Assembly: GCF_016859285.1 (NCBI RefSeq)
Contig: NC_053416.1
Location: forward strand, 14,552,001 to 14,616,000
Length of the DNA: 64,000 bases
Direction: 5' to 3'
From: Xiphias gladius
Lineage: Eukaryota; Chordata; Actinopteri; Istiophoriformes; Xiphiidae
A program made the translations under genes and the position numbers. Shown here piece after piece: positions 1-12,656 of the stretch. The notes under the pieces are model-generated. The model was not told the DNA's origin and ran no database searches. It saw only the letters and a list, made by a program, of their open reading frames with translations. Positions within the stretch are counted from its first letter, which is position 1. Each line of letters begins with the position of its first letter.

Positions 1-3000
1 CTGGTTGCTGTCGGAGCTCATTCCTCTGTCGATGATGGTGAGCAGAGGCTCCACCAAACCCAACACGAGAGGACTGCCGGCCTGCCGGGCCACGAACACC
101 TCAATGAGGTCCAACACCTACAACAGCCAAACAAAGGAGGGACAAGGCCTTTGGGTTGGTGGAAGGTGTATTTTTTCACTTTCGGCTATTATCTGACTCT
201 GGTAAAGCATATTTTCCAAACTGTTTACAAGTCCCTTACAAGACCACAGACTGAAGATAAGGTACCTTGATCTTAAAGTCTCGGACCAGGGTCTTCTCTT
301 TCTGTAGTTTTGTCTTCTCATCCTTCTTGGCCTGGGCCTTTTTCTTCTGCTCTGAGAACAGCGCTGACAGGCTCTTATCCAGCTCGATCATGGCTTCATC
401 ATCCAGATCTTCATCACTGCTGCCGTCCTCTTCTGTGGCCTGAACATACAGGCCAACAGAGGACATGTGGTTATAACCCAGAAGTCTTTAACACAACGTG
501 ACACTGCATTCCCCTATACAGTCGGTTGAGACCTGATCAGTGTTACCCTCATCTAAAACCTCTCTGCATAAGGAGCAAGGACATGACTAAATGGATCTAG
601 GTGTGCTAAGATTTCTTTGAGCTTACAAATTGTTTTACTGCTCCCAAGTGGCCAAAACAAGTCAAATTAATGTAGGTTTAAACAATCATTACTTTAAAAA
701 CCAGTACACATGAACCATTGACACCAGGCCGTGCTGAAAGCCCGAACACTCACCAGAGCATTCTGCTGCTGCAACACCTTCATCAACTTCAAACGGAAAT
801 TTTGGTCCACCTCTTCTCCTTCCATCTCCTCTTCTTCTTCTTCCTCTTCTTCTTCTTCTTCCTCTTTCCCCTCTTCCATTGCTTCATCATCATCATCATC
901 ATCATCATCCTTGTCAGAGTCATCATCTTCTGCATCTGACGTGTCATCCTGGAGGAGCCATAAGCGCATCCAAAACAGTAACAGTAAAGACACATGCATT
1001 TATTTAGTGTAATAAGAATTATTATTAAATTATATATTAATATTTAGTGTAGTAAGAAAAATTATGGGGTTGTATGGGGACATAAAACGATAAAATTATG
1101 TTACTGATCAGATTACAAAAGAAGTTAAATTGTGACTAAGTAGGGGAAGAACCGACCTCCATTTCCTCATCATGTTCCTCATCATCCTCTTCCTTTGTTT
1201 TTTGATGCTGGGATTTGTTGGTGTTGTTGTCGTCCGTGACGACCACAGCCCTGCCCTCCTCATCATCCTTCTCTGGGTCCAAAACCTGCACGGAGCCCAA
1301 AAACACCATCATTACAGTCACTTACAAAGCTGCCAGTGCAACACACGTGACTCTGAATACCATTAGAGATCAGTTATTTACTAAAATTGACCGGGCATTA
1401 TCTGGGCAGTTGGCAAACAAGACATTTTCTGATGCTGATCTAGTTAGTGTTGTTGTGGCGGCCGGATAACGGCCCGTTTTTACAGAGGACCTGTGTATGA
1501 CACACACTACACTCTCTACATACATACAGCCATTGTTGAGACTGCCAGCGTTGCTCCACAAATCACACATCACCTAAAACAGGCACTAAATAAAGTCTGA
1601 ATTTCTATTCTCTCTTGCTCCACCAATCTTTCTGTTTAGATGTCAACAGTAAAAAAAAAAAAAAAAATGGATCCACACTAAATGCCCAGATATAAACAAT
1701 GTAAATTAGTGCCCTTATAGAATAAGACTGGCAATTTTCTATATTTATCTTATTGCCAACAAACCCTATATACAGACCAAAATAAAAAAAAAAAACAAAG
1801 TCTGATCCATCTTATTCCTCTGTGCCATAGAGGTCAATTGTTGTCCAAAAACTATTAAAAACACACCAGTGAATCACACTGAGTTATACATTCCTGTAGT
1901 TTATTTTGAGTCAGTCCCACACACACTGTTCTGCTGCTGTAAATACTCACTGGAACTGCTGAACATAGTCCACAATAAATGCACTGTTTACTCCTGTCTG
2001 AGTGCTATTTGCTAAACACTACAGTGACCAGCTGTTTCCAGAAGCTGATGAGCCTTTTTTCAAAATAAAAAAATATATATTTAGGAACCAATGGGCTTGG
2101 GGCTCAGTGCCATAGACAGGGTAGAGAAGTTGGAAATCATTGAGAGATGGATTTGTCTTGCCGCTGTCTGGAGTTGCTCACACTTGTTTCATGTACAACT
2201 TTGGCATTTTCCTCTGTATGATTCTTTTGTGAGGGTGTTATCATGTCTGTGGTGCTGAAACTTTAATCACTGATTCAACCTCTCCAAGCACTGCTATTGC
2301 ACATTTTGCATTTTCCCATTTTTTGCTTTGACGGCACACAGCTGCTGTCAGTAACATGTTAAACTGGAGGTCACACTTATATTTGGGAGAAGTCCGTGTC
2401 AGATTGTACCTTATATTTTATCTGAAATCCAGTCTAGTGTTTTGGGATAGTTTATTGGGCCATTGCTCTGTGTCTAATCAGCACATCCCTACTAGTTCCA
2501 ACATTACATTATTTCATAGCTGAAATCTCCGGAAAACTGAATTAATTGAACCTTGTGGCTGGACCAGTGTCTTATATCTTATTAAAATTATGTTTATTTA
2601 AAATAAAATCACTGGTCTATAGACCTAATTTCATTACGTCTACCTGTAAAAACATTTTCATATGTATACAGTTGTGACTTTGCTTGACCATTTGATGATG
2701 AATGACCTTGTATGTGTCACTTACATCTAAGATGGCGGTGAGGGCTCCTGCCGTAACATGGGGGCAGATGGAGGAGAAGACGGTTTTGCAGACCTGCCTG
2801 ATATGTCGGCTCGGCTGGGACAGCAGGGACAACAAGATGTCCACCATTACCTCCACCCAATCGGGTTCCTCCTCCTGGTCTGTGGCTGGATCAGGGAAAA
2901 TCCACACATCCATACACTTTAAAGCAGAAAAACTGATTTCTTTGACCCCTTGCATGCATAGGAACAAGCTTCGAGCACAACACACGTATTAACACCCTAT

Positions 3001-5913
3001 CAGGTTGATATGGCAAAACGTGTTAGCAAACAATTTCTTCTTTACATATCCAGCAGACACAGGGGAACATTAGCTTTAATTTGCAGTCACATTTTTGGTA
3101 ATTTGACAAATGTACATTGTATCTTCACTATACTTTTAGCTCTGCTTTTGTCTCCGTCAACTTCTGATTGAAAACTCTGGCTCTTCAGCTGCTAAATGTG
3201 GGCCATAAAACCAAAACAATGCGCTGAAAAATGCTAAAACGCTGAGGGAAACTGCAGCTGGGTGATTACTCTCTGTGCGTTTATCATTACAAGCAACTTA
3301 CATACAACATGTTGTCATTTAACTAATTGTTTTTTTTAAAACATACTATCCAAATATGAGTAACTTAACAACTAAAACTGAAATTTTACAATGCAAGGTA
3401 ACGCTCAACCCTAGGAAACAACTTATGCAACAAAATTATCAAAACTCAAGGTTCATTTAGTAGTTTATAACTGCATTTTATGGTCTTCATCAATGAATGG
3501 AATGGGCTCATTACTTTTATACAGATGTGATCAAGGGCTTTTACACCACCTAACAACTGCAAAATGTTAGAATGAAACTGCACAATAAATATACTATCTA
3601 TACTGAAACATTTTTAAAGTGTCAACAAAAGACCAGAACGACACTGCTGATGTTGGGTTCTCTATTCTTTCTGGTCTTGTGCAGGTAATAACCTCTACGC
3701 AGCGACCACACTGACAGCTGAATTAAACCTGAAGAGAAAAACGTAGATATTCCACAGCTCAGTTTATTCCGAGACGCAGCAGATGTTTGTTTACGGATTA
3801 AACAAACCAGATGTGTCAGTTAGTGAGCTGGTAGGTGCTGGTAGCCACATTTTTTTTTTTTTCAAGATAAGCAAAAGCCCCTCCTGGCTCGGGCTACATA
3901 CTTTTCACTCAGACACGAGAGCGGTATTAGATCGTCTCAAGTAATTCTTGGCAAAAAAGCAATAAAGTGTTATTTATCAGAATGCTGAACTATTTCTTTA
4001 ATGTGTGACTTGAAATGATGGTGGAAATACCAATATGATCACTATGTATCAGGCCTCACCCTGTTTCTTTTTCTTCTTCTTCGATTTATTCTCCTGGGCT
4101 TTGTCCACACAGCTCCGCAGGTCTTTCATGATGTCCAGCAGCTCCTCAGGGGCCTTCAGAGGAAATATATTTATGAGAGTATTCAGAGTCGAGGGGATTA
4201 TTTTACTCTTATTCCGCTAATTTCCACAGCAACATTTGGTTTTTGTGTCATCAGATTGAAAATTGACCTACAGTATTCTTTAAGAAAACAACAACAACAT
4301 CAAGGCTGTGCCAATCTTAAAAAAACATAAACAAAAAAAAAAAACAATATGACTGTATCATGGTTCTGGTGGTATGTTGTACCTTAAAGAGGTGCATGGC
4401 GACCAACAGGAAGAGCTGCTGGAACGCGCTGCTCTCTTCTGTTTGGCCTTTCTTTGCTTTCTTCTTCAGGTTTGCCACCGACTCCATCATGCTGGAAAAA
4501 AGTGTAGAAAGTGAGATACCAAACAGGTCCCTTCCTAGTTTGGTATTATTCATTAAACAGTGTGGAAAAATGTGGTCATTAAAATCTCTTAAACTGTCTT
4601 ACTAACACAATGTATCTTATTTGTTAAACCCCTAGGTGAACAGAAATGTAAAGATTACTTTGGCGAGTTCAGTAATGTAGAAATTATGGCAAAAACTACA
4701 GAAAACCTGTACAAGTACATTCATGCGAGTGGCTTTAACATTGTAACTCAATTAGAAGAAAAGGAAGAATTAAGCTGTATCATGTTATCTTGATCTTGTC
4801 CTGCTGTAGTGTCACAGAGATGGTACTTTGAGGAGATTTTCTGGTCCTACCTGTCCCAGGCCTGTCTCTGCTCAGGGCTGAAAGGCTGACTGCTCTGCAC
4901 GTATTTAGGCTGGTTAAGCAGGACTTGGGCGTACTGGACCAGGTGGTAGATCCACATGGTGCCATCGGCCGTCACGCCCAGCGCCCGCTTTTGGTTGACA
5001 GCCGCGCCTTCGGCTGAGTCCTCAGAGAGGGGCAGGTGGTGCAGGGACAGGAGGAGTCTGGATGGTGGACGCACAGAAAACAGCGACGCACAGAGGTCAC
5101 GAGACATCTGAACAGCCTTGTGGTCTTCGGACAAAACGGGGTTTGGCTCTGGTTGTGATGTAACATTTTTCTGACTATTCAGACTTTGGTGCGGTGCCTT
5201 TGTGGTTTGAAAGCAAACGGACCGACCACAGGATTTTTTGATAGTAGATTTGTTATTTTAGCCTGAATTCAAAAGCAAAACTACTATTAAATCCATCAGC
5301 TGACTGTGAACTGTTCAGGAAGTGATCTTATATTCGATCTGCATAAGCAATGTACATATTTTTCATTAGGCAACCACTGTAACATCATTGTAACAATCAG
5401 ACAGTCAAAAGCAGTTAAAACTGTGATGTGTTCTGGGGAATCTCATTAAGTCCATTAAACAGTGTGTGACATAATGATTCCAAAGTAATTCCCCTCGTAA
5501 TAAGGTTGTGCAAGACGCCTCTATGTCTGTCTATGTGATTTCATGTTAACACCTCTTGGTTTGTTTACAAACAGTCACTTTAAGAGGAACCGCACCCCCC
5601 CCCCCCCCCCCAGAATTGGAACCCATTGTGATTTCAATTACGTTAAAGCTGAGAGGAATAAACTACACTGGCTGTGATCAGTGGCAGATATTCAAGAGAC
5701 CGCTGTCTAAGAACAGTAGAGAAGATTTTATGTCTCACCCAAAGAAAGAACTGACAAGCACTCCTCTGGTTTTATCATCCAGCGGGACGGAAAGCTTCCC
5801 CTTGGTCTCTGAGATGTCGGCTGAGGCCTTCTTGGCACTGAAGAAAGCGTGGAAAAAGACAAACCTGGAAAAGAAACAACACGACGCCAAATGATGGCCT
5901 TGTATTCATCACA

Positions 5914-5968
<55 letters not shown>

Positions 5969-8900
5969 ACACACACACACACACACAGACCTTCCCATTG
6001 CTCAACTAGAATCAAGTCTCACCTGGCCACATCCATGATGAGATCCTCCTGCTTCTTCACCTGGTGGTTGTCAATGATTGAGGTGAGCCGAGCAACGATC
6101 CACTTCCGCAGGTGGAATATATAGTTCTCCCTCCTGAGGAGGGAAAAATTAACAGTTACATCCCGTTTTTTTACCTGCATCTTCCTGTCCAGGGTCACCA
6201 GACCAGACAGGTACGGAGCTGGGATTCTCAGACAGATTAACATTTTACAGCAGACATGGACACTCACTGTTCCCGTCTTTCCTGATTGTCTTTCTGCTTG
6301 CGAGTGCTGAAGTCCAGCAGCTTGTCCAGCTGAGGTTGCACGAACATGTTCTTCAGCCACGCCACGTAGTTCTGCAGAGCTGCAGGCTGCAGGTGCTGCA
6401 CCACCCTCCACACCGACGGCACCACAGGGTAACCCCGGTTGGTCAACGAGGAGAAGCCCACCATCACTGCCAGCTGTTTGTCTGAGTCCTGACAGCCCTG
6501 CAAGAAGTCCGACACGTAGGCGTCCATCTCTGGAGCCAGCTTGAAGCGGTTGGGTCTCTGAGAGAGGAAAATGATGGATGAGAATCATATTAGTCAGCTG
6601 TTAATGTGCATCACCACCAGTTTAAGCAGGTACACAGTCACCTCTCCTTACCTATTTGCTCCTTACCTATTTTGAGTGGAGATGTGGGAGAAACAGTGAC
6701 CGATCAGGGATGGGACAATAACTAACATAACTGTACCCACAGCAACCCTTTATGAATAAGGGTTAACAATAATGACAATTTCCAAACCTAACCGAGATAT
6801 TTGATTTGCCTCGTTAGCCCTTTAATTCATCAGGACATCAAGAAATCTGATCACCTGGAAAACAGCTGCAGAGCATCTGGACCAAAATTAGTCTTTTCAA
6901 CAACTTCCTGGCATTAAAAATCAAAGATGCAACGGATTGTTGAAAGAACCAGCCAAAGATACTTTTCACAACATGGCTAAACTAAAAAGTTGTTAATAAT
7001 TAATAATCAGTAAATTATCTATTAAAATTAATAAAGAAATTAGTTACAAGGGTGACTTATCAGACGGTGATATTGACCTTTCTTGAAGAGCTTGTTGTTT
7101 CTCTACTTAATGTTTCAATTTGGGGAAAAAATTACAAATTACAAATTTTTTTTTTTCCCCATGTACCTCTAGTGTTACCTAGCCTCACCACTAGAGGTAC
7201 GAGTGTATATAACACAAAAAGACATTTTGTAAAATAAATTATAAATAAAATAATTGACACCCGAAAATTATTATTATTTAAATTATAAATTGGTTATTAT
7301 AGTAAGTATATGCTAAAACTGTGTTAAGTTTTGAAGAGTGTTAACTACTATACAGTCAACTAGAGAGGGCCACTGACCTGAGCAGACACCACATGCTCCC
7401 CGTAGTGCATCATCACCTCTCCAGACAACACTTCCTGCAGCTGGGCTACAGACAGAAGAGGCAGGGCACTGCCCAGCAGCCGGAAGCTCAGGTAACTGGA
7501 CACAAACGGGACGACACCAGCGGAACACGTTAGCAGAAGGTTGTTGCCTGGAACTAGGACTGGACAATATCGTCAGTGACAAATTAAAGGAAACAGATAA
7601 TTAAATTTGTGGAACCAATGCGGATGTTTCAATGAAAGTCAGTCGAGCTCATGTGGGGGGATTATGAGGTGATGTGTCGGACGGTGTTCTTCATCGCCAT
7701 CATCATCATCATCATCAAGCTAATTTCAGTGCTTTTTAGGAATTAGTAAGACCTGCTGATTCCATGTTGAACCTGCATTACTAGATTTTTTTTTTGCTGA
7801 CAGAAAATCAGTTCTGAATGACATTTCTTAGCCATTTGTTGCTTTCCCTCTTTCTGTCTCTGAGGACTCACTGAGTTGGCCCCGGCTGCTCCTTCAACAT
7901 GCCGTCGATGATGGCTTTATTCCAGAAGAGCTGGAAGCTGTCTTCTTTCAGTGAGAGCTTCAGGAGGTCCAGGACCACTGCTGGGAGGACGCACTCCTTC
8001 TTCGCCGAGCGGGCTGCCATCTTTAACACCTCTGCCAACCTTCCAGAGAAAACGATTAAGTGAATGAAAGCGCGAGAGGGAAAGAAAGACAGTCGTAGAA
8101 AGCCAACATGTGTATGGATATGTGTGCGATAGCGGGAGGGGGAACATGAAACCTACAAAAACCGAAGCGAGTCAGTGACAGTGTTCTTACTTTGGGATGT
8201 TGTCAGAGTTGATGATGGTCGAGGAGCCCAGCAACTTCTTGAGTTTCTTGGGCTTCAGGGTTTGTGGGAAGTGCTGCAGTGCCACCAACAGCAGCTGCAG
8301 CTGCTCTGGGGTGCTGAAGGCTGATGCCAGGTCAGTTTGCAAAGCGCCCAGCAGGACCTCCTCAAACACCACCTCTGGGATCTGACAGATACAAGTTAGT
8401 TTTAGAAAAAAAATGGATGGTGTAGATATATAAAAGAATCTATCAAACTAGTACAAGTGAAATTCAGGATTTAAGTAGAAAATGGAATTAAAAACGTCCT
8501 TGTGCATTATGCACGTGTATGTCTTATGGTTATAGCAATATGGCCACTGTGTGTTTAAGAGTGTGTCTGAGCAGACACCTCAGTGAGGATGTCCATCATG
8601 GCCTTTTGTGGCAGGTCCTTCAGGTGTTGTCTGTGCTCGCTGAGGCTTTGGAGGACCTGCACACATCCCAACACCACCTGCGGCTCCTGCAGAGACACAA
8701 GACAGAGCTCAGAGACCAGAACACTGTGTTACACTGCAGCTCACACAACAGCAACCTTTACACGCAGAGTCGGCAGCTATAGTCTATACAGATCGCTGTT
8801 TAACCAAACTATGATTCCAGACCAGAGCTGTATTAACGTGCTGGGGGCAAGTTATCTTACCTAGTGTAATCTTTACAGGAAGCCATTCAGATCACACAAA

Positions 8901-11900
8901 TCTCCACTTTCTATATGTTGTGAACTTATTCACAGTATTTATATCATGGATCGAGGCCTCAGTTTAGCTGTACAGTGAGCTTTCCGGTTACACTATCAGC
9001 ATATTTAAAATCAATGAATCCATAAATAAAAACAATAGTGTTTTACTCCTGTATATCCCTCATGTAGCTGACTTTAAGACTTTTTTCTTCCCTTAAATGT
9101 CCTGGAGAAGACAGGACCGTTGCCTCTGAGGAGAGGGATGAACCAACGGAGGCTTCGAGTCGGTGTGAACGGATGGGTCCTTTTTTTTTTTATTCCACGG
9201 ATTCTTCCTTCTTTTCCAAACCTGGTGCCTACATTACCCACAATGCAACTCACCTTGGCCATCATTATTTCACTATTTACACATGACTCTTTTTCGACTG
9301 TGACACGTAACAAGGTTCTCTGTGAAAAAGACCTATTTACCAAGCGTAACCTCATCATCGGAAATTCAAGTTGCGACACAGGGTCTCCCATTACAACATA
9401 CAATCTGACTGCATGTTCACAGGCCTGTTCACAAATCATGGATGTTTTGGCTCAAGCTCCATCTCCCTCTGTTTATCCAGCAAACACACAAATCTGGACC
9501 TTTCCTTTAAAAATTATGAATGGTGGTGAGACTACTTACTTTAGAGAGGCGGCTGGACTGATGAAGGGCGAGGACGCCAAACAAGTTTCCAAACATAGCA
9601 TTCCTGACGAGTTTCTGAAAAACACAAGAAGACCTTGACAGGCACGGATCTCATTCACAAAAGCTGTTGGAGCCGACAGAGAAAGACAAAAACCAGACCC
9701 TCACCTTTTTCACTGTCTGCAAATTGTGCTTTTCTTTGATTCTGTCGAGTATACTCTGCAGAGAGATGTCTTCAAAGGCGCTCAACACCTGAAAAACAAA
9801 TACTTATGTCATACTAAAGCCAACACATGTTGATTGTTTCCTTCTTGGCTCAGTTTTCACAGAGCAGTCGCTGCCTAAATTGATCACTTGTGGTTTGCAG
9901 CTCAGCCTCCACTGCAAAGCCTTGCATCCGAATCAAGTCATGAGCAACACACCTGTCTGCTCAGAATTCAAAACTCATCTAAACATTTTCGGCTATTAAA
10001 ACTAAATTACAGAAGTGTCAATCACCAATCAGTGTGTGTGATAACTCAAATGACAATATCTGTGAAATATCTTACAAGGATTGTTGAGGTGACTGTTCGT
10101 ACTAGTCAGAAAGACCAATACTGGATTATCGAGGCAGTTAAAAGAAATCTGATAATAAATTATCAGGCGATTAGGGTTCAGGGCATACAGTATACTTAAG
10201 TAATGTACCCCCAGTAACATTTAGATGTTTGCAACGGATGACCACTATGATTTAAAAAAAACAAAAAAAACAAAACTTCGTATTTCAGGTAACTAGATTC
10301 CAGCTAATTTGGTGGCATATCAATTAATGTATAAAGTAACTGTTAGTTAACATCCATTAACTGATGATCTATTAAGTGTTAACGAAGCACACAAAGTCAT
10401 AGTGACTTGATCATTCATTAATGGTGAGCAACAGGAATTCTTGAGACATTTGACACATTTATTAAAAAGTGGGAGTATTTGACATCTTGGGAAATACGCT
10501 TATTCGTTTTCTTGCCAAGGGTTTGGTGAGAAAACCCAATACCACTCCCGTGTCTGTACGGTAAATACGAAGCTAAGCCGACTGAACTGAATTTTCATTC
10601 TCACAGTTAACACTGCCTTGTATTTGTATATAAAGAAAGGTGACAAATTAAAGGAAAAACCAACATAAACTGTCTGAGGTGTTGGGCCACCACAAGCCCC
10701 CCCAGCTTCAATACGCCTTGGCTTTGATTCTACAAGTATCTGGAATCTTACGGGAAATTCAACTCGGTTCAGATAAAATAAACCCGATTAAAGGTCCACT
10801 TACTATCTTATTTCAGGGCTTTCGGCCGAATGGAACTTGGTCAGGTGTTGACACATGACCAACCTTCCACACTTAGGTCACCTGAGCCCACTGTAGCTGA
10901 CAGTCTGCACACAGAACTCTGCTAGCTCTATTTACTGGCAATGAGTTGTATTTGAAAGCTCTTAAAAAGATAGTAAACGGACCTTGGGATTATACTGTCT
11001 CATATACATTTCTGATATCTCCAAATCCAAGTCAACCAGGATTGTAATTATGGAGAGACAGGTTAATCGGGTTTGGTCGTCTCCACTCACCTGCCCCAGA
11101 GCCAGGCTGAATCCAGGTCTCGCAGTCTCTCGTGTGTGCGCCAGTCCATCCACCAGCCTCTTAAAGGTGTATTCCAACTCATCGGCCTGTAGTACACAGA
11201 GAGCACCAGGCCATGATACACAGCTGCTGCGTACAGTGAAGCCTCTTTTCTTTTGGTCACACTTATTATACACTTACATACTGCGTATTTTCTGTAACAT
11301 AGAATTTTCTATAGGGCCCCAAAAGCCCCAGGTTTACTCTGCTCTATTTCAGTCTAGGTAGTTTAAATCATTGCAAATTTGTTACAAATTTGCACCACTG
11401 AAGTAGAGGGTCCTCCATCCTCCATCTTGTGGCCCTGGTCTTGAAGAGGGACGCTGTGTATCATATGTCAACATAAAGGGACCCCATTGAGCTCATTTGT
11501 TGTAAAGTTGTGTTACGTGAGATTGTTTACGCAGTTACTTGCTCAGTAATTAATACACAGAAAACCTTATATTATTCCATCATAGGAGAACTCTGAGGCT
11601 TATTAATATGTCTGGCAATTATTTTCTTTAATAATTGATTGATTGTCCAGTTTATAAAATAGTGAAAAATGCCAATCACTATTCCCTTAAGCCCCACATC
11701 TTCATCCATATTATCCCACCAACAGTTGTAGAAAACTGGGAAAATAGCAAATATTCACATTTGACAAGCTGGAACCAGTGAATGTTTGGCATTTTTGCTT
11801 AATAAATGACTTAAACCATTAATCAGTTACCCAAATTGTTGCCATTAAATTTCTGTCAATCAACAAATCATTTCAGTTTTAGAGTCCTGTTTGGTTTCTG

Positions 11901-12656
11901 GGTGCCTGAGGAAACAATCAAACTGCCACTAACAGTGGGGGTCAACATGGGCCCTGGTGGAGGTTAATGTCAGAGAGAAACAATGTCCTTTATATTCCAC
12001 TACATCTATTTCACAGCTGTAGTTACTAGTTACTTCGTATAAATCATTTTACATAGAAACCTTATGGTGGGCTTGTAAAATATGACACGTGTTATAGATG
12101 AAAGAAGCCAAAAGAACATGAAGCGGTAGGAAATGAGCTCCATCTCAACCAGGCACGACATTAAAGTTCTGTTTACGTGTTTATACACTAATAATAATGG
12201 TTCAATAATATAACAATATAACACTCACAGGGCCCATTGTACATAATATTAATAGAATACTAATAGAGTACTTTTACTTCTAATGGACTGTTACTCAAGT
12301 AAAAATTTGAACTAGGACAAGTTTTTTTTTTGTGTAGTACTGTTATTTTCACATAATAATTTGTATACTTCTCCCACCATTGCTGACACTACTACTACTA
12401 GTAGTAATAACACTACTGCCCCAGCCTCTGTCCAGCAGAACCATGCTGGTTTTACAGTGACAGTGGTCTGCCTCACCTTGTTGTTGGCTTTCAGGTACTG
12501 GATGAGGTTTTCCACCGCCTTCAGCCTGACCTCCTGGTCCGGTTTGGCCAGGTCCCAGAAGAAGTCGAGGAAGACGCGGTTCTGCTGCAGGATCCCGGCA
12601 GCCGGCCGGACCGGCTCCGAGGCTTTTACTGAGAGCTCCACCATCTCTACGGACAT
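1..12656 (-). CDS. mybbp1a: MYB-binding protein 1A, 5' part (cut by left window edge)
   Basis: MYBBP1A is a nucleolar HEAT-like repeat protein acting in rRNA synthesis and as a transcription co-regulator (family knowledge). Nineteen coding exons can be joined: 12656-12477, 11186-11091, 9788-9705, 9614-9540, 8686-8579, 8381-8191, 8039-7872, 7495-7378, 6557-6268, 6133-6023, 5864-5739, 5057-4851, 4491-4383, 4153-4060, 2885-2725, 1285-1157, 948-754, 439-266, 117-1. They give 911 residues with all phases consistent. Family signatures are QQNRVFLDFFWDLAKP (exon 1), LKPKKLKKLLGSSTI, VMVGFSSLTNRGYPVVPSVW and SRHIRQVCKTVFSSICPHVT. Exons 14, 16, 17 and 18 encode lysine-rich and acidic tracts, including Glu13 and Asp8 runs near residues 760-795. 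The start is uncertain: in-frame ATGs lie at 12674, 12656 and 12644, and I took 12656. Roughly 400 C-terminal residues, judged from the human protein, lie outside the window. Confidence 0.96.
754..948 (-). repeat. Coding trinucleotide tracts in mybbp1a exon 17 (poly-Asp and poly-Glu)
   Basis: Read on the plus strand, a run of ATC triplets near 886-909 and a TCT/TTC-type run near 831-865 encode, on the minus strand, eight aspartates and thirteen glutamates in a row. They sit in the acidic linker of MYBBP1A. Simple coding repeats of this kind often vary in length. The antisense reading frames here are artefacts of the repeat. Confidence 0.85.
1808..2110 (+). repeat. Dispersed repeat, copy 1 (paired with 37930-38270)
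   Basis: This stretch of mybbp1a intron 15 shares a series of blocks in the same order with 37930-38270. Examples are CTTATTCCTCTGTGCCATAG, then 'tgcactgtttactc' against 'tgcactatttactc', then 'atttgctaaa', then 'tgagcctttttt', then 'cttggggct'. The two copies have diverged by substitutions and small indels. The family was not identified and no open frame was recognised. Confidence 0.6.
5595..5611. repeat. Run of 17 cytosines
   Basis: An uninterrupted C17 run lies in the mybbp1a intron between exons 11 and 12. On the transcribed sense strand it is a G17 run. Such runs are prone to slippage and can form G-quadruplexes. Confidence 0.95.
5915..5991. repeat. (AC)n microsatellite
   Basis: About 75 bp of almost pure AC dinucleotide, broken by two AG interruptions, lies in the short mybbp1a intron between exons 10 and 11. 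It generates spurious Cys-Val and Thr-His reading frames on both strands, and these are not genes. Confidence 0.97.
10460..10645 (+). repeat. Interspersed repeat of the 'CTTGGGAAATACGC' family
   Basis: The block starting near TTGGGAAATACGCTTATTCG and continuing through 'tgtctgtacggtaaatacgaagct' matches, in reverse orientation, the sequence at 14950-15165. I recognise it as a very common percomorph short repeat, probably a non-autonomous DNA element (family knowledge, name not certain). It lies in the mybbp1a intron between exons 2 and 3. Confidence 0.6.
11612..11880 (-). repeat. MITE-like repeat, ATTAATTGATTAAT-ended family, copy 1
   Basis: This AT-rich block in mybbp1a intron 1 has ends of the type 'attattttctttaataattgatt' and 'ttctgtcaatcaac'. 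The inner phrases 'aatgtttggcatttttgctt' and 'acatttgacaagctggaacc' recur near 30920-30970 and 56155-56200. It is one of five copies found in the window. I recognise the family from other fish genomes; the class is inferred. Confidence 0.65.
11995..12315 (-). repeat. Partial hAT-like short repeat ('CCACTACAT...CAGCTGTAGTTA')
   Basis: The sequence CCACTACATCTATTTCACAG followed by 'ctgtagttactagttacttc' matches 33920-33975 in the same orientation and 51045-51100 in reverse. These are parts of a fish repeat whose full copies begin CAGTGGTGG. The end near 12290 ('gttactcaagtaaaaat') is also typical of it. It lies within mybbp1a intron 1. Confidence 0.5.

Noticed and set aside
694-1012. Poly-Ser, poly-Met and poly-Phe frames
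   Set aside because: They are other-frame readings of the trinucleotide tracts in mybbp1a exon 17.
5728-6124. Cys-Val and Thr-His repeat frames
   Set aside because: They are translations of the (AC)n microsatellite.
9120-9638. 172-residue plus-strand frame
   Set aside because: It covers mybbp1a exon 4 on the opposite strand and adjoining intron. There is no domain and no splice support.
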